Counted from the stretch's first letter, positions 12,936-24,049 are shown. The stretch is 64,000 nucleotides of DNA from Gordionus sp. m RMFG-2023 (GCF_954871325.1 NC_088779.1:14944846-15008845); one strand, 5' to 3'. The notes: generated by a model not told the origin, from the letters alone. Numbers and translations: made by a program.

Positions 12936-13724
12936 ATAACAAAAAAAATAAAATAAAAATAATCAACCTAAATATTTATGAATTTTATTTTTTTCAAATT
13001 TCATAAATAATAAAATAACCAATATTTCTTAAATAAAAAGTTTTTAGTGACTTAATTCACCCCCCCCCCCCCATTAATTTTCAAATAATTAAACTATAAT
13101 AAAGTCATTAATCATTACATTACTAACGTTTTGAAAAATTTTTTTTATTTTTTATATAAATAAATAACTAAAAAATAACAATTAAACCCCCCCCCCCCAA
13201 ATTGAACCCAAAAATGAAAATCGTTTGTTTTTATATAAAAATAATGGTTAGGGTACCTTTTCAGGGGCAATTATTTTTGTTATTTTTTAATGTTATTTTT
13301 TGTTATTTTTTTATGCGATTTTTTGTTATTTTTTTATGCGATTTTTTTTTATGTAATTTTTTTATGAAAGCTATTGTTTTTATGTTATTTTTTTATGATT
13401 GGTTCATTTTCTTATTGGTTAATTTTTTATTTAAGATATTTTAAAATTAATATATCTTTTTTTATTTAAGATATTTTAAAACAATTTTTTCTAAAATTTA
13501 AAATTCGTACAATTATTTAAAGGAAGTGATGGGGGCAAATAAGGGGGAAGGCTAGGGGTAAGGGGTAAAATTATTAGATTATGTACAATGCGGGTAGGTT
13601 TGGGGTAAGATTTTTGGTAGACGAAACTTTCCATTTTTAATTTTTTTTTTGGTATAAATCTTTTTTTGGTTCCCTTTTTTTTAGTTCCAATATATATTAT
13701 ATAATTCCTTCCATTTTTTTTAAA

Positions 13725-14798
13725 ATGAATATTTTTGAAGTTGGTGTTTATACTCAAAATGATGAGAAAGCTTATGATTTTTGTCTAAATAATCAATTTA
13801 TACCACCTGGAATACAACATACCTGTTGCAATTCCGTAATGCGGGTTGAAAAAAACAAGAGTTTACGATATCGATGCAGTAGGTGTCGTAGATCGTATTC
13901 AATATGGAAAGGTAATATTAATATATATATATATCATAAATGACGAATTTTTAGATTCCATTTTTGAAGGAATTCATGATGTTGGGAAATTTTTAAGACT
14001 AGTGTACTTGTACATAAGTACCAATTCTTTAAAAAATATTAAACAAAATTATTTTTAGGCCGTTATAAAATTTTAACTGCTTCGAAAGAGTTAGATTATG
14101 ATAAGAAGGCAATTTCAAGATGGTAATCTAAAGTATAATATGGTTTTTTACTTCACTTATATAGGTTTAAAAAATTTCGAAAGGTATGTGGATTCCATAT
14201 AGCCTCGAATCATTCAAAGATCGGGGGGCCTGGCCACGTTATTGAAATTGATGAAACTCATGTATGGAAGCGTAAATATAACCGTGGTCGGCATTTGACT
14301 TCCGAGGCTATATGGATTATTGGTGGTGTATGTCGGGAAACAAATGAGATATTTTTAAGTGCCACCACAACAAGAGATCAAGATACCACCTATCGTGTGG
14401 TTAAAGATAATGTTATGCAAGATTCCACGATAATGACTGACTCGTGGTTAGGGTATGTGAATTTATTTTTTCAATAAAGCAAAAGTGGTGATAAATGTAA
14501 ATATATTTATCTTAGATATAATCGGCTAGAAAGTTCAAACTATTTCCACTATCGGATCAACCATTCGCAAAATTTTGTTGATCCAAATGACAGATCGATC
14601 CACACTCAAAAAGTCGAGAGGCTGTGGCGGGATCTAAAGGCAAATTATAAAAGACATGGGGATCGGGATAATATTCATGAATATCTTCTTGAATATAGAT
14701 ATTTTCGAAAATATAGATTATTAAATCGTTTTGATGTTTTTATTCATTTTATTAATGATTGTATAAATTTTAATAGTATATTTCAATTTAATGAATAA
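13725..14798 (+). CDS. Merlin transposase, five exons, 294 aa
   Basis: This DDE transposase of the Merlin/IS1016 (ISXO2-like) group cuts and pastes the element that encodes it. Reading frame and GT/AG sites give exons 13725-13911, 13955-14017, 14059-14122, 14165-14452 and 14516-14798. The introns are 43, 41, 42 and 63 nt. The joined frame is open for 294 codons and ends in TAA. Residues ~33-54 form a zinc-ribbon-like Cys cluster (TCCN, RCSRCRR). The catalytic triad is visible as Asp ~134 (VIEIDETHV), Asp ~197 (MTDSW) and Glu ~235 (HTQKVERLW). Length and motif order match the family. Two neighbouring copies (this and Merlin-1) have the same intron positions, which supports the splicing. No frame break was found in the five exons. 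Confidence 0.85.
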
Positions 14799-14907
14799 AT
14801 TATTTCGATTGTTATGCTTAAATTTTATTTATTTTTGGAATCTTCCTTTAATTATAGTGTTATCACTAAAAAAAATTAAATTCTTTATACAAATTTTAGA
14901 AAAAATT

Positions 14908-15112
14908 ATTCATATTAAGTTTGTATAGAAGGAATCATATTAAGTTTGTATAGAAGGAATCATATTAAGTTTATATAGAAGGAATCATATTAAGTTTGTA
15001 TAGAAGGAATTATATTAAGTTTGTATAGAGGGAATCATATTAAGTTTGTATAGAAGGAATCGTATTAAGTTTGTTTAGAAGAAATCATATTAAGTTTGTA
15101 TAGAAAGAATCA
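14908..15112. repeat. 25-bp minisatellite inside Merlin-2
   Basis: There are about eight tandem copies of CATATTAAGTTTGTATAGAA plus GGAAT, with only scattered changes. The array lies between the transposase stop and the right inverted repeat of Merlin-2. Confidence 0.85.
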
Positions 15113-15445
15113 ACCAAATAAATTTTAAATAGCGAAGTTTCATCTATCAAAAATTTAACCCCAAACCTACCCGCATTGTACATAATCTAATAATTTTACC
15201 CCTTACCCCTAGCCTTTGCCCCCATTCACTTCCTTTAAATAATTGTACGAATTTTAAATTTTAGAAAAAATTATTTTAAAATATCTTAAATAAAAAAAGA
15301 TATATTAATTTAAAAATATCTTAAATAAAAAATTAACCAATAAGAAAATGAACCAATCATAAAAAAATAACAAAAAATCGCATAAAAAAATAACAAAAAT
15401 AACATAAATAATTGCCCCTGAAAAGGTACCCTAACCCAAAATAAT

Positions 15446-16329
15446 ATAGATGAAAACTTTTATTGTGAGAAAAAAAAAATTACTTACTTATCTTATATTT
15501 TAAAATGGAATATTTTAAAAATTAAGTAAATAAAATGGCAGACGATAAATATAATTTTTGAAAGACATCCTTTTTTTAGAACTTTGTTAAAATTTTTGAA
15601 TCGACGGATATTAATAAAAAGAAGTATTATTATACTTTTGAAACATAACTAGGTACCGTTACTAGTTACATTGATAAAAATATAACTAAATGAAGTTACT
15701 AGTTACATTTATAAAAATATAACTAGTTACAGTTATAGTTATATTATGAGTTACTTTCTGGTTAAATTTTAAAATAGTCTATTAATTCTGAAAATAGATT
15801 TTATGTTATGTACGAATTAATGATTTTTTCACTCACATTTGTCAAATATTTATTTTAAACTTATTGTAAATATATATATTTTAATATTAATTCAAATAGA
15901 ACTGTATAATATTGGAGTTGTCAAGAAAATTGTGATAATAAGAATATTAGGGGAAGGGTATTTAGATAACTTATTTTTTATTTAATTATATATGCATGCA
16001 TCCTATTGTATAATTTAAAAAACATTTTAGATCATACCATTTTTTTGGAAGGCAAAAAAGTCCTGAACAAGAAAACCATGACTTCCCCAGTGAGCTCATT
16101 GCAATTTAAGAAACGCTCAATATTATAACTGAAAAATTTTTTTTATAAATTGAAAATAGGTATCCAATAAAGTATAATAAACCCCACAAAAGTTTTGAAG
16201 ATGGTTAAGTAACTATACTCTACCTAAGGGAGCTCTGCAAATTCAATTTTTTTTGGCCTGAGCCCATTGCAATTTATTAAAACGTGATCTCAGTTATACC
16301 TATTTGCAGGCACTACTAACAACCTCCTT
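15446..16329. other. A+T-rich spacer with a short tandem duplication
   Basis: No gene is seen. At 15650-15745 the block GTTACTAGTTACATT followed by ATAAAAATATAACTA occurs about two and a half times in tandem. Confidence 0.4.
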
Positions 16330-16690
16330 TACCTTTAAGTCTGAAAATATTTTAATTTATTTTAAATAAGCTGTTTCAGCCAAACAAATTAACAACAGTA
16401 AATATATGATTATTTTTCTGTTAATATTTCGTTCTCTATGCATAAAAATATGATTGGGCAAAATATTCACTCACAATAATATAATATTGTTTGGAGTAGG
16501 TGCTCTGGTCCATGCTCGGATCAATGAAAGGAACCATTTTTAAAAAAGGAATAAAATATTAAATAATAAATATGAATATTTATATGTTAATATTGAAATA
16601 TTCGTCTTCTATGCACAAAAATATAATTGAGCAAAATATTAATATTCAGTTCATTAATATAACTCTGGTTGGTGCTCGGGAAATATCGGT
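16330..16690. repeat. ~174-bp satellite-like repeats, left block
   Basis: There are about two units, recognised by ATATTGAAATATTCGTC, CTCTATGCA, GCAAAATATTCACA and GGTGCTCTGGTCCATGCTCG, spaced about 175 bp. A matching block lies at 19335-19640, on the other side of the Helitron. Confidence 0.55.
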
Positions 16691-16974
16691 ACATCCCTAA
16701 AAAAGAAATAATTGTTTTATTAAAAAAAAATGTCGTGGTTTGTTAAGTGATTAATTAGTCTATATTTTGTTTATTTGTAATTTAATGACCCCTATCTATA
16801 AATAAAAATGAATATCAAAACTCAATAGATATCGTTTAACTGAACTACTGAGCCAACTCATCTAATTGGTTTAAGTCTTAGCCAATTTTTATAATTTTAG
16901 AGATCCCAAAATTATTAAAAAAAGATATAATACCCTCATTTGATGATATCTATATATATAATAGCCGTAATCAA

Positions 16975-17745
16975 GAAATGAACGTTTTAGTATCTTTGTA
17001 ATGTTAATTTTTTTTCTATCAACTTTCCTATCATCGTAACGTTAATTTTTTCACTTTCCTATCTCCTAATGTTAAAATTTTTTTTTTCTATCAACTTTCC
17101 TATCATCTTAATGTTAAATAAATCGAGGGCTATTATTATCTCGCTAATGTTAAAATTTTTTTTTTAAATTTTTTTTATGGCAAAACAGGGATTCGAACTC
17201 GCGACCTATCGTTCGGAAGGCAAACGTTCTTTCCATTTAGCCCCCCCCCCTTCAATATTATATTTTGATATATTTGTATATATATGAAACTTTTTTTTAT
17301 AAAATTAACTTAATTTAATCAGAATGACGGGGTTGATGGGTAATTATTTAGTTAGGTGTATATGATATTAAATATGCTTTATTAATATTGGCCGGGAAAT
17401 TTTTTTTTGCAGACATGGCCAGGCCTTATCAAAAAACCAAGGCCTATGCGACTTTCATATTCTGATTGTATTTTTAAATGAATTATGACTTATATATTTT
17501 ATTTCAGTTCTTCCGAACGATAGGTTGCGAGTTCGAATCCCAGTGTTGCCATAAAAAATTTTTACATTAACGAGATAATAATAGCTCTCGATTTATTTAA
17601 CACTAAGATGATAGGAAAGTTGATAGAAAAAAAATATTTTAACATTAGGAGAGAGGGAAGTGAAAAAATTAACGTTAAGATGATAGGAAAGTTGATAGAA
17701 AAAAAATTAACATTACCAAGATACGAAAACGTTCATTTCTAGATT
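16975..17745. repeat. Inverted pair of tRNA-like, SINE-like arms inside the Helitron
   Basis: The left arm (16975-17243) and right arm (about 17509-17745) are inverted copies. Each carries imperfect ~57-bp units of CTATCAACTTTCCTATCATC and next to them a tRNA-like segment. The left tRNA-like part, read on minus (17243-17178), has an A-box-like GGCTAAATGG, a B box GAGTTCGAATCCC and ends TTTTGCCA. The right copy (17509-17551, plus) keeps the B-box half. The two tRNA-like heads face each other across a ~265-bp spacer. The cloverleaf is too degraded for a functional tRNA. The structure may be two captured SINEs or a duplicated Helitron 5' region. Confidence 0.55.
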
Positions 17746-17824
17746 TAGGAATTTTTTTGTGTTACCAGTTATTTGAAAATAATATTTAATTTTTATTCTT
17801 TGTAACGTTAATAAATAGAATACT

Positions 17825-18136
17825 ATGGAAAATAGACAATCTCCCAAACAATCAAAGGAAAGTATCCGCAAATTACGGAATCACATAAAATCCAAATATA
17901 ATAATCCTAAATTAGTTTCATTAATTACAACTCATAATCCTAATTCAAATTTATATCTCCCAATTGATTTATCAATTAAAACTGCTATGATTCGCGAATG
18001 CATAAGCCGTTTTCATCAAAAAATTAAACAAATCTTCCCTACCACTTACACTTCTATTTTGGGAAATAGAAAAAGATTAAACATAACAAAAGAAGTTTTA
18101 TTTTCCATTAATTTAGATAAAATAATTTTATTTTAA
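17825..18136 (+). CDS. Helitron leader reading frame, 103 aa
   Basis: The ATG at 17825 opens a Lys/Ser-rich frame (SPKQSKESIRKL, then HIKSKYNNPKLVSLITTHNP). A second, shorter stretch with the same design (HIKSKKPKPILAL, ending ISTKTANN) follows at 18165-18275 in another frame, just before the Helitron_like_N frame. This looks like a tandem duplication of the variable N-terminal leader of a Helitron protein, with one or both copies no longer in frame with the main domain. No enzymatic motif is visible. Confidence 0.45.
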   Translation: MENRQSPKQSKESIRKLRNHIKSKYNNPKLVSLITTHNPNSNLYLPIDLSIKTAMIRECISRFHQKIKQIFPTTYTSILGNRKRLNITKEVLFSINLDKIILF

Positions 18137-18277
18137 AGATAGTGGTCGTAAAGTGCGAAGTCATATAAAATCCAAGAAACCCAAACCTATACTAGCTTTA
18201 GTACCTACACCTCAAAGTATTAATTTAAATAAACCTTTTCCTATTAATATATCAACTAAAACTGCTAATAACTGAAC

Positions 18278-19087
18278 ATGAATATCATATGTCAATTTTG
18301 TTTTTCCATGAATTTCATAGCTGAGAGACCGACTGACGGTAAATTCACACAGTGCTGTCATAAAGGGAAGGTTAACCTTACCCAAATACCATATCCTCCT
18401 TATTTAAAAAATCTTATATCAAACCCTCAAGATAAGTTACATAATAATTTTATGAAGAACATACGTTCTTATAATTCAGCAGTAGCTTTTGCATCGATGG
18501 GCGCAAAAATTTCGGAGCTTACAGGTAGTGGCCCTTATTGTTTCAAAGTGCACGGCCAAATATATCACCGCACATCTAATTTATACCCACCTTCTAATTC
18601 TTTGCCTACTTATGCCCAGTTAAACGTGTTAGATACGACACAGGCTATAGATAAGCGTATACACCATCCGGCAAATAGTAAATGTAATAAATATATTATG
18701 AAGCAATTAGATCAGTTAATACGACAAATTAATCCCTATGCTCTTAGTTTTAAGACATTAGGTGAAGTCCTTCAATCTGCATTAGAATTAGCAACTACTT
18801 CTAATACAAAACTCCCAACCATTAATATGATCTTTAAAGGAGATCGTTCTAGCGATCGACGCCGTTATAATTTACCATCTATGGATGACGTAGCTATGAT
18901 TTTCAATAATGAAGATGGAGAGCCTCCTTTCAAAAGAGATATTAAAGTCTATCCCAAATCTATTGACAACGATCTCATTATTCTTAATGTATTGAGTCCA
19001 AATTTAGACCCCATGGTTTATCCTTTACTATTCCCTCATGGTGAACCTGGTTGGTCTCCTAATATGATCGCTGACAATTCTGACTAA
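18278..19087 (+). pseudogene. Helitron_like_N domain of a Rep-helicase protein, truncated
   Basis: The 269-codon frame starts MNIICQFCFSMNFIAERPTD, the zinc-binding N-terminal motif of Helitron polyproteins (CQFC followed by QCCHKGKV). It continues through the characteristic GPYCFKVHGQIYHRTSNL block, an AQLNVLDT segment and the INPYALSFKTLGEV and YPLLFPHGEPGW blocks that close the Helitron_like_N domain. In full elements a HUH replication initiator and a Pif1-like helicase follow. Here the frame stops at 19087 and the 3' terminus of the element comes 100 bp later. This is an internal deletion derivative whose N-terminal domain remains open over its whole length, so the deletion may be fairly recent. 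Confidence 0.85.
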
Positions 19088-19334
19088 CAGGAGCTCTGGT
19101 AAATAATGATAGTATTTAGGGTGCTACTAAGAGATATTGTTTCATTAAAAAGAATATTCCCCGTCATTTTTGACGGGTTATCAACTAGTGAATTATAAAT
19201 ATCTAAAAATCGATAAATTCCTATAATAAATTTTCTCGGTCTTAGAAGATAATTATTTCTAATTCGATATCAATAATTAATAAGGAATTGAATTACTCGG
19301 TCTCTAATTTTTAATTTAAAGATTATAAGAAGAG

Positions 19335-19640
19335 AATATTTTATAAAAAAAAGTATATAATATTAAATAAATATGATTATTTTTCATATTAGTATTGAAA
19401 TATTCGTCCTCTATATAAAAAAATATGATTGCGCAAAATATTTACAATAAACTAATAATAGGTTTGTTTGGAGTAAGTGATCCGGTCCATGAGTCGATGA
19501 AATAAACAATTTTTGAAAAGATCTAAATCTAATATTAAATAAGAATATTTCTATGCTAATATTGAAATATTCGTCCTCTATGTAAAATACAATTCAACAA
19601 AATATTCACATTCAGTCACAATAAAATAATTAATCGGTAC
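19335..19640. repeat. ~174-bp satellite-like repeats, right block
   Basis: There are about two units with ATATTGAAATATTCGTCC at 19385 and 19558 (spacing about 173 bp), including the GGTCCATG motif. They match the units at 16330-16690, so the Helitron and some DNA on each side lie within or next to a former short array. Confidence 0.55.
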
Positions 19641-20360
19641 TCTCAAAAAACTTTAAAATTAATGATTATGACAATTGTCACTTATCCAGGGTACATATTG
19701 ACTGAAGTTTTATTTAAATTTGTTTTCAATATTAATTATTTCCAATTTGCGACAAAAAAAAATTCAAAAAACTTAAAAAAAAAAGATTATGACAATTGTC
19801 ATTTATTTAGGGTACATCTTCCCTTTTATTTTAGCATGCTTAATAAATTATTTAGAAATTACAACTTCTTTTAATATACTTAAAAATAATTTCAGAAAAA
19901 TGATTTAAAAAAACTATAAAATATTTCATTCATCTAAAAGATTGTTTATTTATATTAAAATTCACAAAAGAATTTCTCAAAAAAGATTTATTTACAGAAT
20001 TTAAAATTCTTATCAAATTGTCAATTGCTTAAAATTTTGGGTGTGAAAATCACAAATTTATTGTTAAAATGATATTATAATTACATTTTTTTTATTAAAA
20101 AACATCAAACCATTTTCAATATAATAAAAAATAATTAAAATTTCATTTCAATATTAAATAAATAAAAATATTAAATAATATCATGTTTTTATTTATATAA
20201 AATAAATCGGGTCGATGCTGTGTTAGGGTCTGTGTACGGGTCGATGGATTTGGTCGACCAATTTGGTTACTTTATTTTTGGTTCATTTTTTCGACCAAAA
20301 ACCCAACCAAAATCATGCTAATTCGACCCAACCAAGCAATTTTACCACACTAATAGGCTC

Positions 20361-21848
20361 TATCAATTTGTACTGAGAAAATATTTCAAAATATAGAGCA
20401 ATTTCTTTGAAAAAAAGTACCTATTTATTTTTGTGAGCTAAATTTGATGTATTATTTTGTTCGATGAATGTTGGAGCAATAAATTCCTGAAATAATTCAT
20501 CTAATTCGATATCTTTTATATTAAAACTGGCTATAATATATTCAACTTAATAATTAGATTTTCCTATTTATTGTTTCTAGATTCGGTTTTTTTTTCTTTC
20601 TAAATATAAAAAATAATTGAATTAAGGAATTTATTCAGTTTGAAATGATGAGATTTTATGATCATCAAATTTGATAGGAATTTTCTATATTATTGATAAT
20701 TTGGGATTTTAAAGATTTAACTCTATTACAATTTAACAAAAATTTTACCATGTTATTAAGGTCATCCATATATATTGATAAATTGGCCTCGGCCAAATGG
20801 TTTTCAAAAAATAATTTTAATATTGGAGTTTTGGGGATAAAAAATTAGATTAAATAGCTGAATCATTTTATAAATTCTTTTGAGAACTGGTACCACAATG
20901 ATAGTCATATTGTTTGGAATACTTCGTAGATGTTTTGATCATTCAATTTCTTAGAATCCATAATTTTCATTAAAATGGATATCTTGTTTGTGGATCTGCT
21001 GAATTTAGCAAAACAACTAATTTTATATCATGAAGAATGCCCCTATTTTCCTGCATTGTGAATTGTAAGATAGAATCAACCGATGGGGATGCTGAATCTA
21101 TTCATAATTAATAATTCGGTCATTCCTAAATTCACACTCGCGTTATTAGTTCAATACAAGGGTATTAAATTAGATAGTTTAAGGTTATAATTTACAAGAT
21201 AGGCATAAATGCACTATCTCACGATTTCTCCGAGTCAGAAAAAATTTCTGGAAGTTTACTTGAAGTCCTTTTTTTGTTGGGAATGTTTTAGCAACTGCAT
21301 TTGATGCATACTTTAAGATCAGGACCTTGGATATTTAGCACTTTTAGGACTTCTGTTCTTACACATTTTCCCTAATTGTTTATTTTTGAATTAGGAAAAA
21401 AATAGGCAATAAGTTTGTAGTTTGCTATCTGTATATTATAACTAAGTGAATATTTTATAGTGCACTAGATAAATGTAGTGCACCTCGAATATTATGGTTT
21501 TATCACCATAAAAATGTTGTTTTCAAAGTATGGTTAAATATTTTTTGATGATTGCCTATTTTTTTTAAATTGGATAGGATTTTGCCCTGTTTTTTTACAC
21601 CATAGACTTTATGGCTGATTTTCTATTGTTATACAAATTGCATTTGAACTATTATGGTTATCTTATTTAGCCCACAAAAAAATTCAAAGAATTTAGGTGT
21701 TGCATTTTAAATTAATAGAAGTGGAAAAGATATAATGCAAAATCATAGATTGGATTTTAAAAATTATATAAATTATTTACTCGCATCACATAAGAATCAT
21801 TTCCATCATTAGAGAAAAAGTAATAATAAACAAAGCGATTTATCATAA
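20361..21848. other. A+T-rich intergenic DNA
   Basis: I see no coding frame, inverted repeat or recognisable element in this stretch. Confidence 0.4.
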
Positions 21849-22254
21849 TAATTATGTCGTAATTTTTAAAGGGATCATGACTATCCGGGATCTTCACGGG
21901 ATTTAAAGGGATAACTAAAAAATTAGGGTTGATAATTAAGGAATGATAATACGGGATTATCACGTTTTAATCGTGATAAAGAGGAATCTAATTTTAAAAG
22001 CGTTTTCCACGAGTTTCGTTGCGTTTTAATTTTAATTTTGTTTTTTTTTGGCCTTATGATATAAGATATGTCTAGTATAGGGTATCATTCGATAGCTAAT
22101 CAAAAGATTTATTCAACTGGAGGTCAATCTCTGCCCCAGTGATAATACCGTATAGTTCTTTATCCTTTAAAAAATTGAAATTTTAAAGGGATCCCTTTAA
22201 ATCCCGTGAAGATCCCGGATAGTCATGATCCCTTTAAAAATTACGACAATTATA
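21849..22254. mobile_element. Palindromic MITE, about 0.4 kb
   Basis: The left arm (21849-21913: ATAATTATGTCGTAATTTTT, then AAGGGATCATGACTATCCGG) is mirrored almost perfectly by the right arm (22190-22254). The 65-bp arms also contain GATCTTCACGGGATTTAAAG. The interior has no coding sequence. The high arm identity suggests that it is younger than most repeats here. No clear target duplication was read. Confidence 0.7.
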
Positions 22255-22639
22255 AAGTTTTGGAAATTTAAAAAAAAATTTTTTTACACAATTATTTTTT
22301 CTTTCTTTTCTAAAAATAATCCGATATTTAATCTAAGCGGGCTAATATTTCAAAATACAATCTGATATTTTCATCATTTTATGATTAAATCATTATATAA
22401 TATTTATAATTTTAATAAAAAATGAACAAAAATTCAATTTATTTGTAATTGTGAATTTTTTAAATCAATATTATAAAAGAAAAATTTGTTAAAAATGAGA
22501 TATTATTTGTTTTTGCAAAGGATTTATATTTAACAAGTGGCAATCAGCCATAAATTTCCCAATATTTTATAAAGATGATTAACTCTTGGTAATAAAAAAG
22601 TAGACCTAATCATTTGGGAAAAACCAAATATTGCCTTAG

Positions 22640-23885
22640 CAGAGTTGTTAAAGTAGCGCGCTATCTTTTTTGTTATCGATAGCTAATAGCGTGTTCTTTT
22701 CTTCCAATTATTTTTTTAGCGCGCTCCTTTTTTTGACTTCCAAAAAATATAATGAATGTAACTGTAAACAAAATAAATGTAATTTAATATCATAAATAAT
22801 TATTTATAATTTTTATTATTTAATTTTGAAATTTATATTTTCAATTTTTATTATAAACCTAAATCATTTGGTGTAAATTATTTAAAATGATATCGCAAAT
22901 GAATAAAGAAATCGATGTGAGTCAAATGATAATTGAAGTGGTGGTAGATACCTTGGAAGAAAATGTATTTGAACAGTAATACAAATTTTCCATTTTCAAA
23001 ATTGAAAAATATTTTTGGCTAAAAATTTATTTGTATAAAATGTAGAAATATCCTCAAATAAATCTAGTGGCTATAACCTCAAAAAATACCTAAAGGTATA
23101 GTATTTTTATTTTTTTGTAAGAGTGTTTATGCCAGTGTTTTAAGAGATAGAATAAAATCCTAATAATTTTGGAATAGTGGAGAGTACATCCAAACAAATT
23201 CAATTCAAGTTAAATTGATATTGTACATGCCAATATTTCTCAGAAACTGCCTATAAAGTAATTATCGATTTTATAATTGATACAGTTCAGCCAATGTCAT
23301 TGGTTGGTAATCCATCATTTAGCAGATGATTAAAACTCTATCCCCTAGTACAACAATTTTTTGTCGCCAGACAATAATAATTAGAACCACAAAACGACTT
23401 CCAAGATCTTTCTCTCTCTCAAGAAAAGAAATTTTTGAAATAAAGGATACCAATATAATAGAAAATCTTTTTGATAATTTTTCATATATTAAATATATGT
23501 ATATAATATTATACACTGCCTTACCCTAAAGTTCTCGTGTTGAGAGATTATTTAGCTAGGCGAATACTTTCTGATCGTCGCTCTAGACTTGGGGATGATA
23601 GTATAGAAATGATTTTATTATTAAAATGCAATAAAATAAATAAATAGTTATTTTTATTACATTAATTTAAATATATATAAATGTCGATTTTCATAAAATT
23701 ATATTATAAGCAAAAAATAAAACATATTTATTTCTAATATTTTTTTATAAAAATGGCCTAAAAAGTAGCCAAAGCTACTTTTAAAAATTAGTAGCTAATA
23801 GCTAGCTATTTTTTTGATGGGTAGCGATAGCGGTAGCGCACTATTTAAAAAAAAATAGCGATAGCGGTAGTTCGTTTTAGTCAAT
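22640..23885 (+). mobile_element. hAT remnant (copy 2) with collapsed transposase
   Basis: The element starts CAGAGTTGTTAAAGTAGCGC and has GATAGCGGTAGCGC-type subterminal repeats at its right side, as in copy 1. Three short pieces of a hAT transposase lie in order on plus: an acidic N-terminal piece with TLEENVF (about 22890-22980), a central piece with VQPMSLVGNPSFSR (about 23250-23330), and a C-terminal piece with RRILSDRRSRLGDDSIEM followed by LLLKCNK (23540-23646), which matches the hAT dimerisation tail. Most of the catalytic core is missing. Confidence 0.7.
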
Positions 23886-24049
23886 TTTATATAATAAATG
23901 CTCATAAAAATAATTATAATTAATTCTAAAATCATAATTTTTTTATTTAATTTTATTTTGATTGAAATTTATATTTAAAAATCTGTATAATAAATCTAGT
24001 TTTCAAAATAATTTAAAATGTTGACGATAGAGATTGATATTGAACATAA

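Larger units (their letters stand above)
7870..13017. mobile_element. Merlin-1 transposon with long inverted repeats, split by a fold-back
   Basis: The left arm (about 7870-8330) includes ATTTATGAAATTCG, a 14-bp tandem array of ATGTTATTTTTTTT (about 7955-8070) and the block GGGAGGGGAGGTAGGT at about 8301. The reverse complement lies at 9753-10030 and resumes at about 12935-13017. The break between the two right-arm pieces is filled by the CCGG-repeat element (10030-12935), which inserted into the A/T tandem array. The transposase gene lies between the arms (8462-9517). The exact outermost bases and the target duplication could not be fixed. Confidence 0.6.
13246..15436 (+). mobile_element. 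Merlin-2 transposon, apparently complete
   Basis: The ends GGTTAGGGTACCTTTTCAGG and CCTGAAAAGGTACCCTAACC are perfect inverted repeats. The similarity continues inward for several hundred bases; for example, the GTACAATGCGGGTAGG block at 13582 is mirrored at about 15165. The flanks AAAATAAT at 13238-13245 and 15438-15445 form an 8-bp target duplication, as known for Merlin. Between the arms lie a full transposase gene (13725-14798) and a 25-bp minisatellite (14908-15112). With gene, ends and duplication in place, this is the best-preserved element of the window. Confidence 0.85.
16949..19188 (+). mobile_element. Helitron, truncated, with hairpin and CTAG end
   Basis: The 5' end TCTATATATATAATAGCC is preceded by A (16948). 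The 3' end has the hairpin CCCGTCA/TGACGGG (19160-19177) followed by TTATCAACTAG and then T (19189). This is the Helitron signature: 5'-TC, a 3' hairpin, CTRR, and insertion between A and T with no target duplication. The second Helitron (28500-30958, minus) ends with the same hairpin. The coding region (18278-19087) has only the N-terminal Helitron domain; no Rep (HUH) or helicase follows, so this copy cannot move on its own. Confidence 0.85.
6678..20352. mobile_element. Giant hAT-like fold-back opened by nested insertions
   Basis: The left arm (6678-7508) starts TAGTGTGGTAAATTCG. The right arm (19645-20352) is its reverse complement and ends with TTTTACCACACTA. Immediately outside are identical 8-mers: ATAGGCTC at 6670-6677 and at 20353-20360. 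The arms share the GTGACAATTGTCA blocks, the runs of CCAAAACCAAATGAA and a GGTCGACC core. The simplest reading is one ~1.5-2 kb hAT-type fold-back that inserted once, left an 8-bp target duplication, and was later expanded to 13.7 kb by insertions into its loop (Merlin-1, Merlin-2, a CCGG fold-back, a Helitron and satellite-like repeats). Confidence 0.75.

Noticed and set aside
17178-17243. tRNA gene on minus
   Set aside because: It has A- and B-box-like words and a TTTTGCCA end, but the acceptor and anticodon arms do not pair well, the expected T before the anticodon is missing, and an inverted copy lies nearby; it fits a SINE-like head better.
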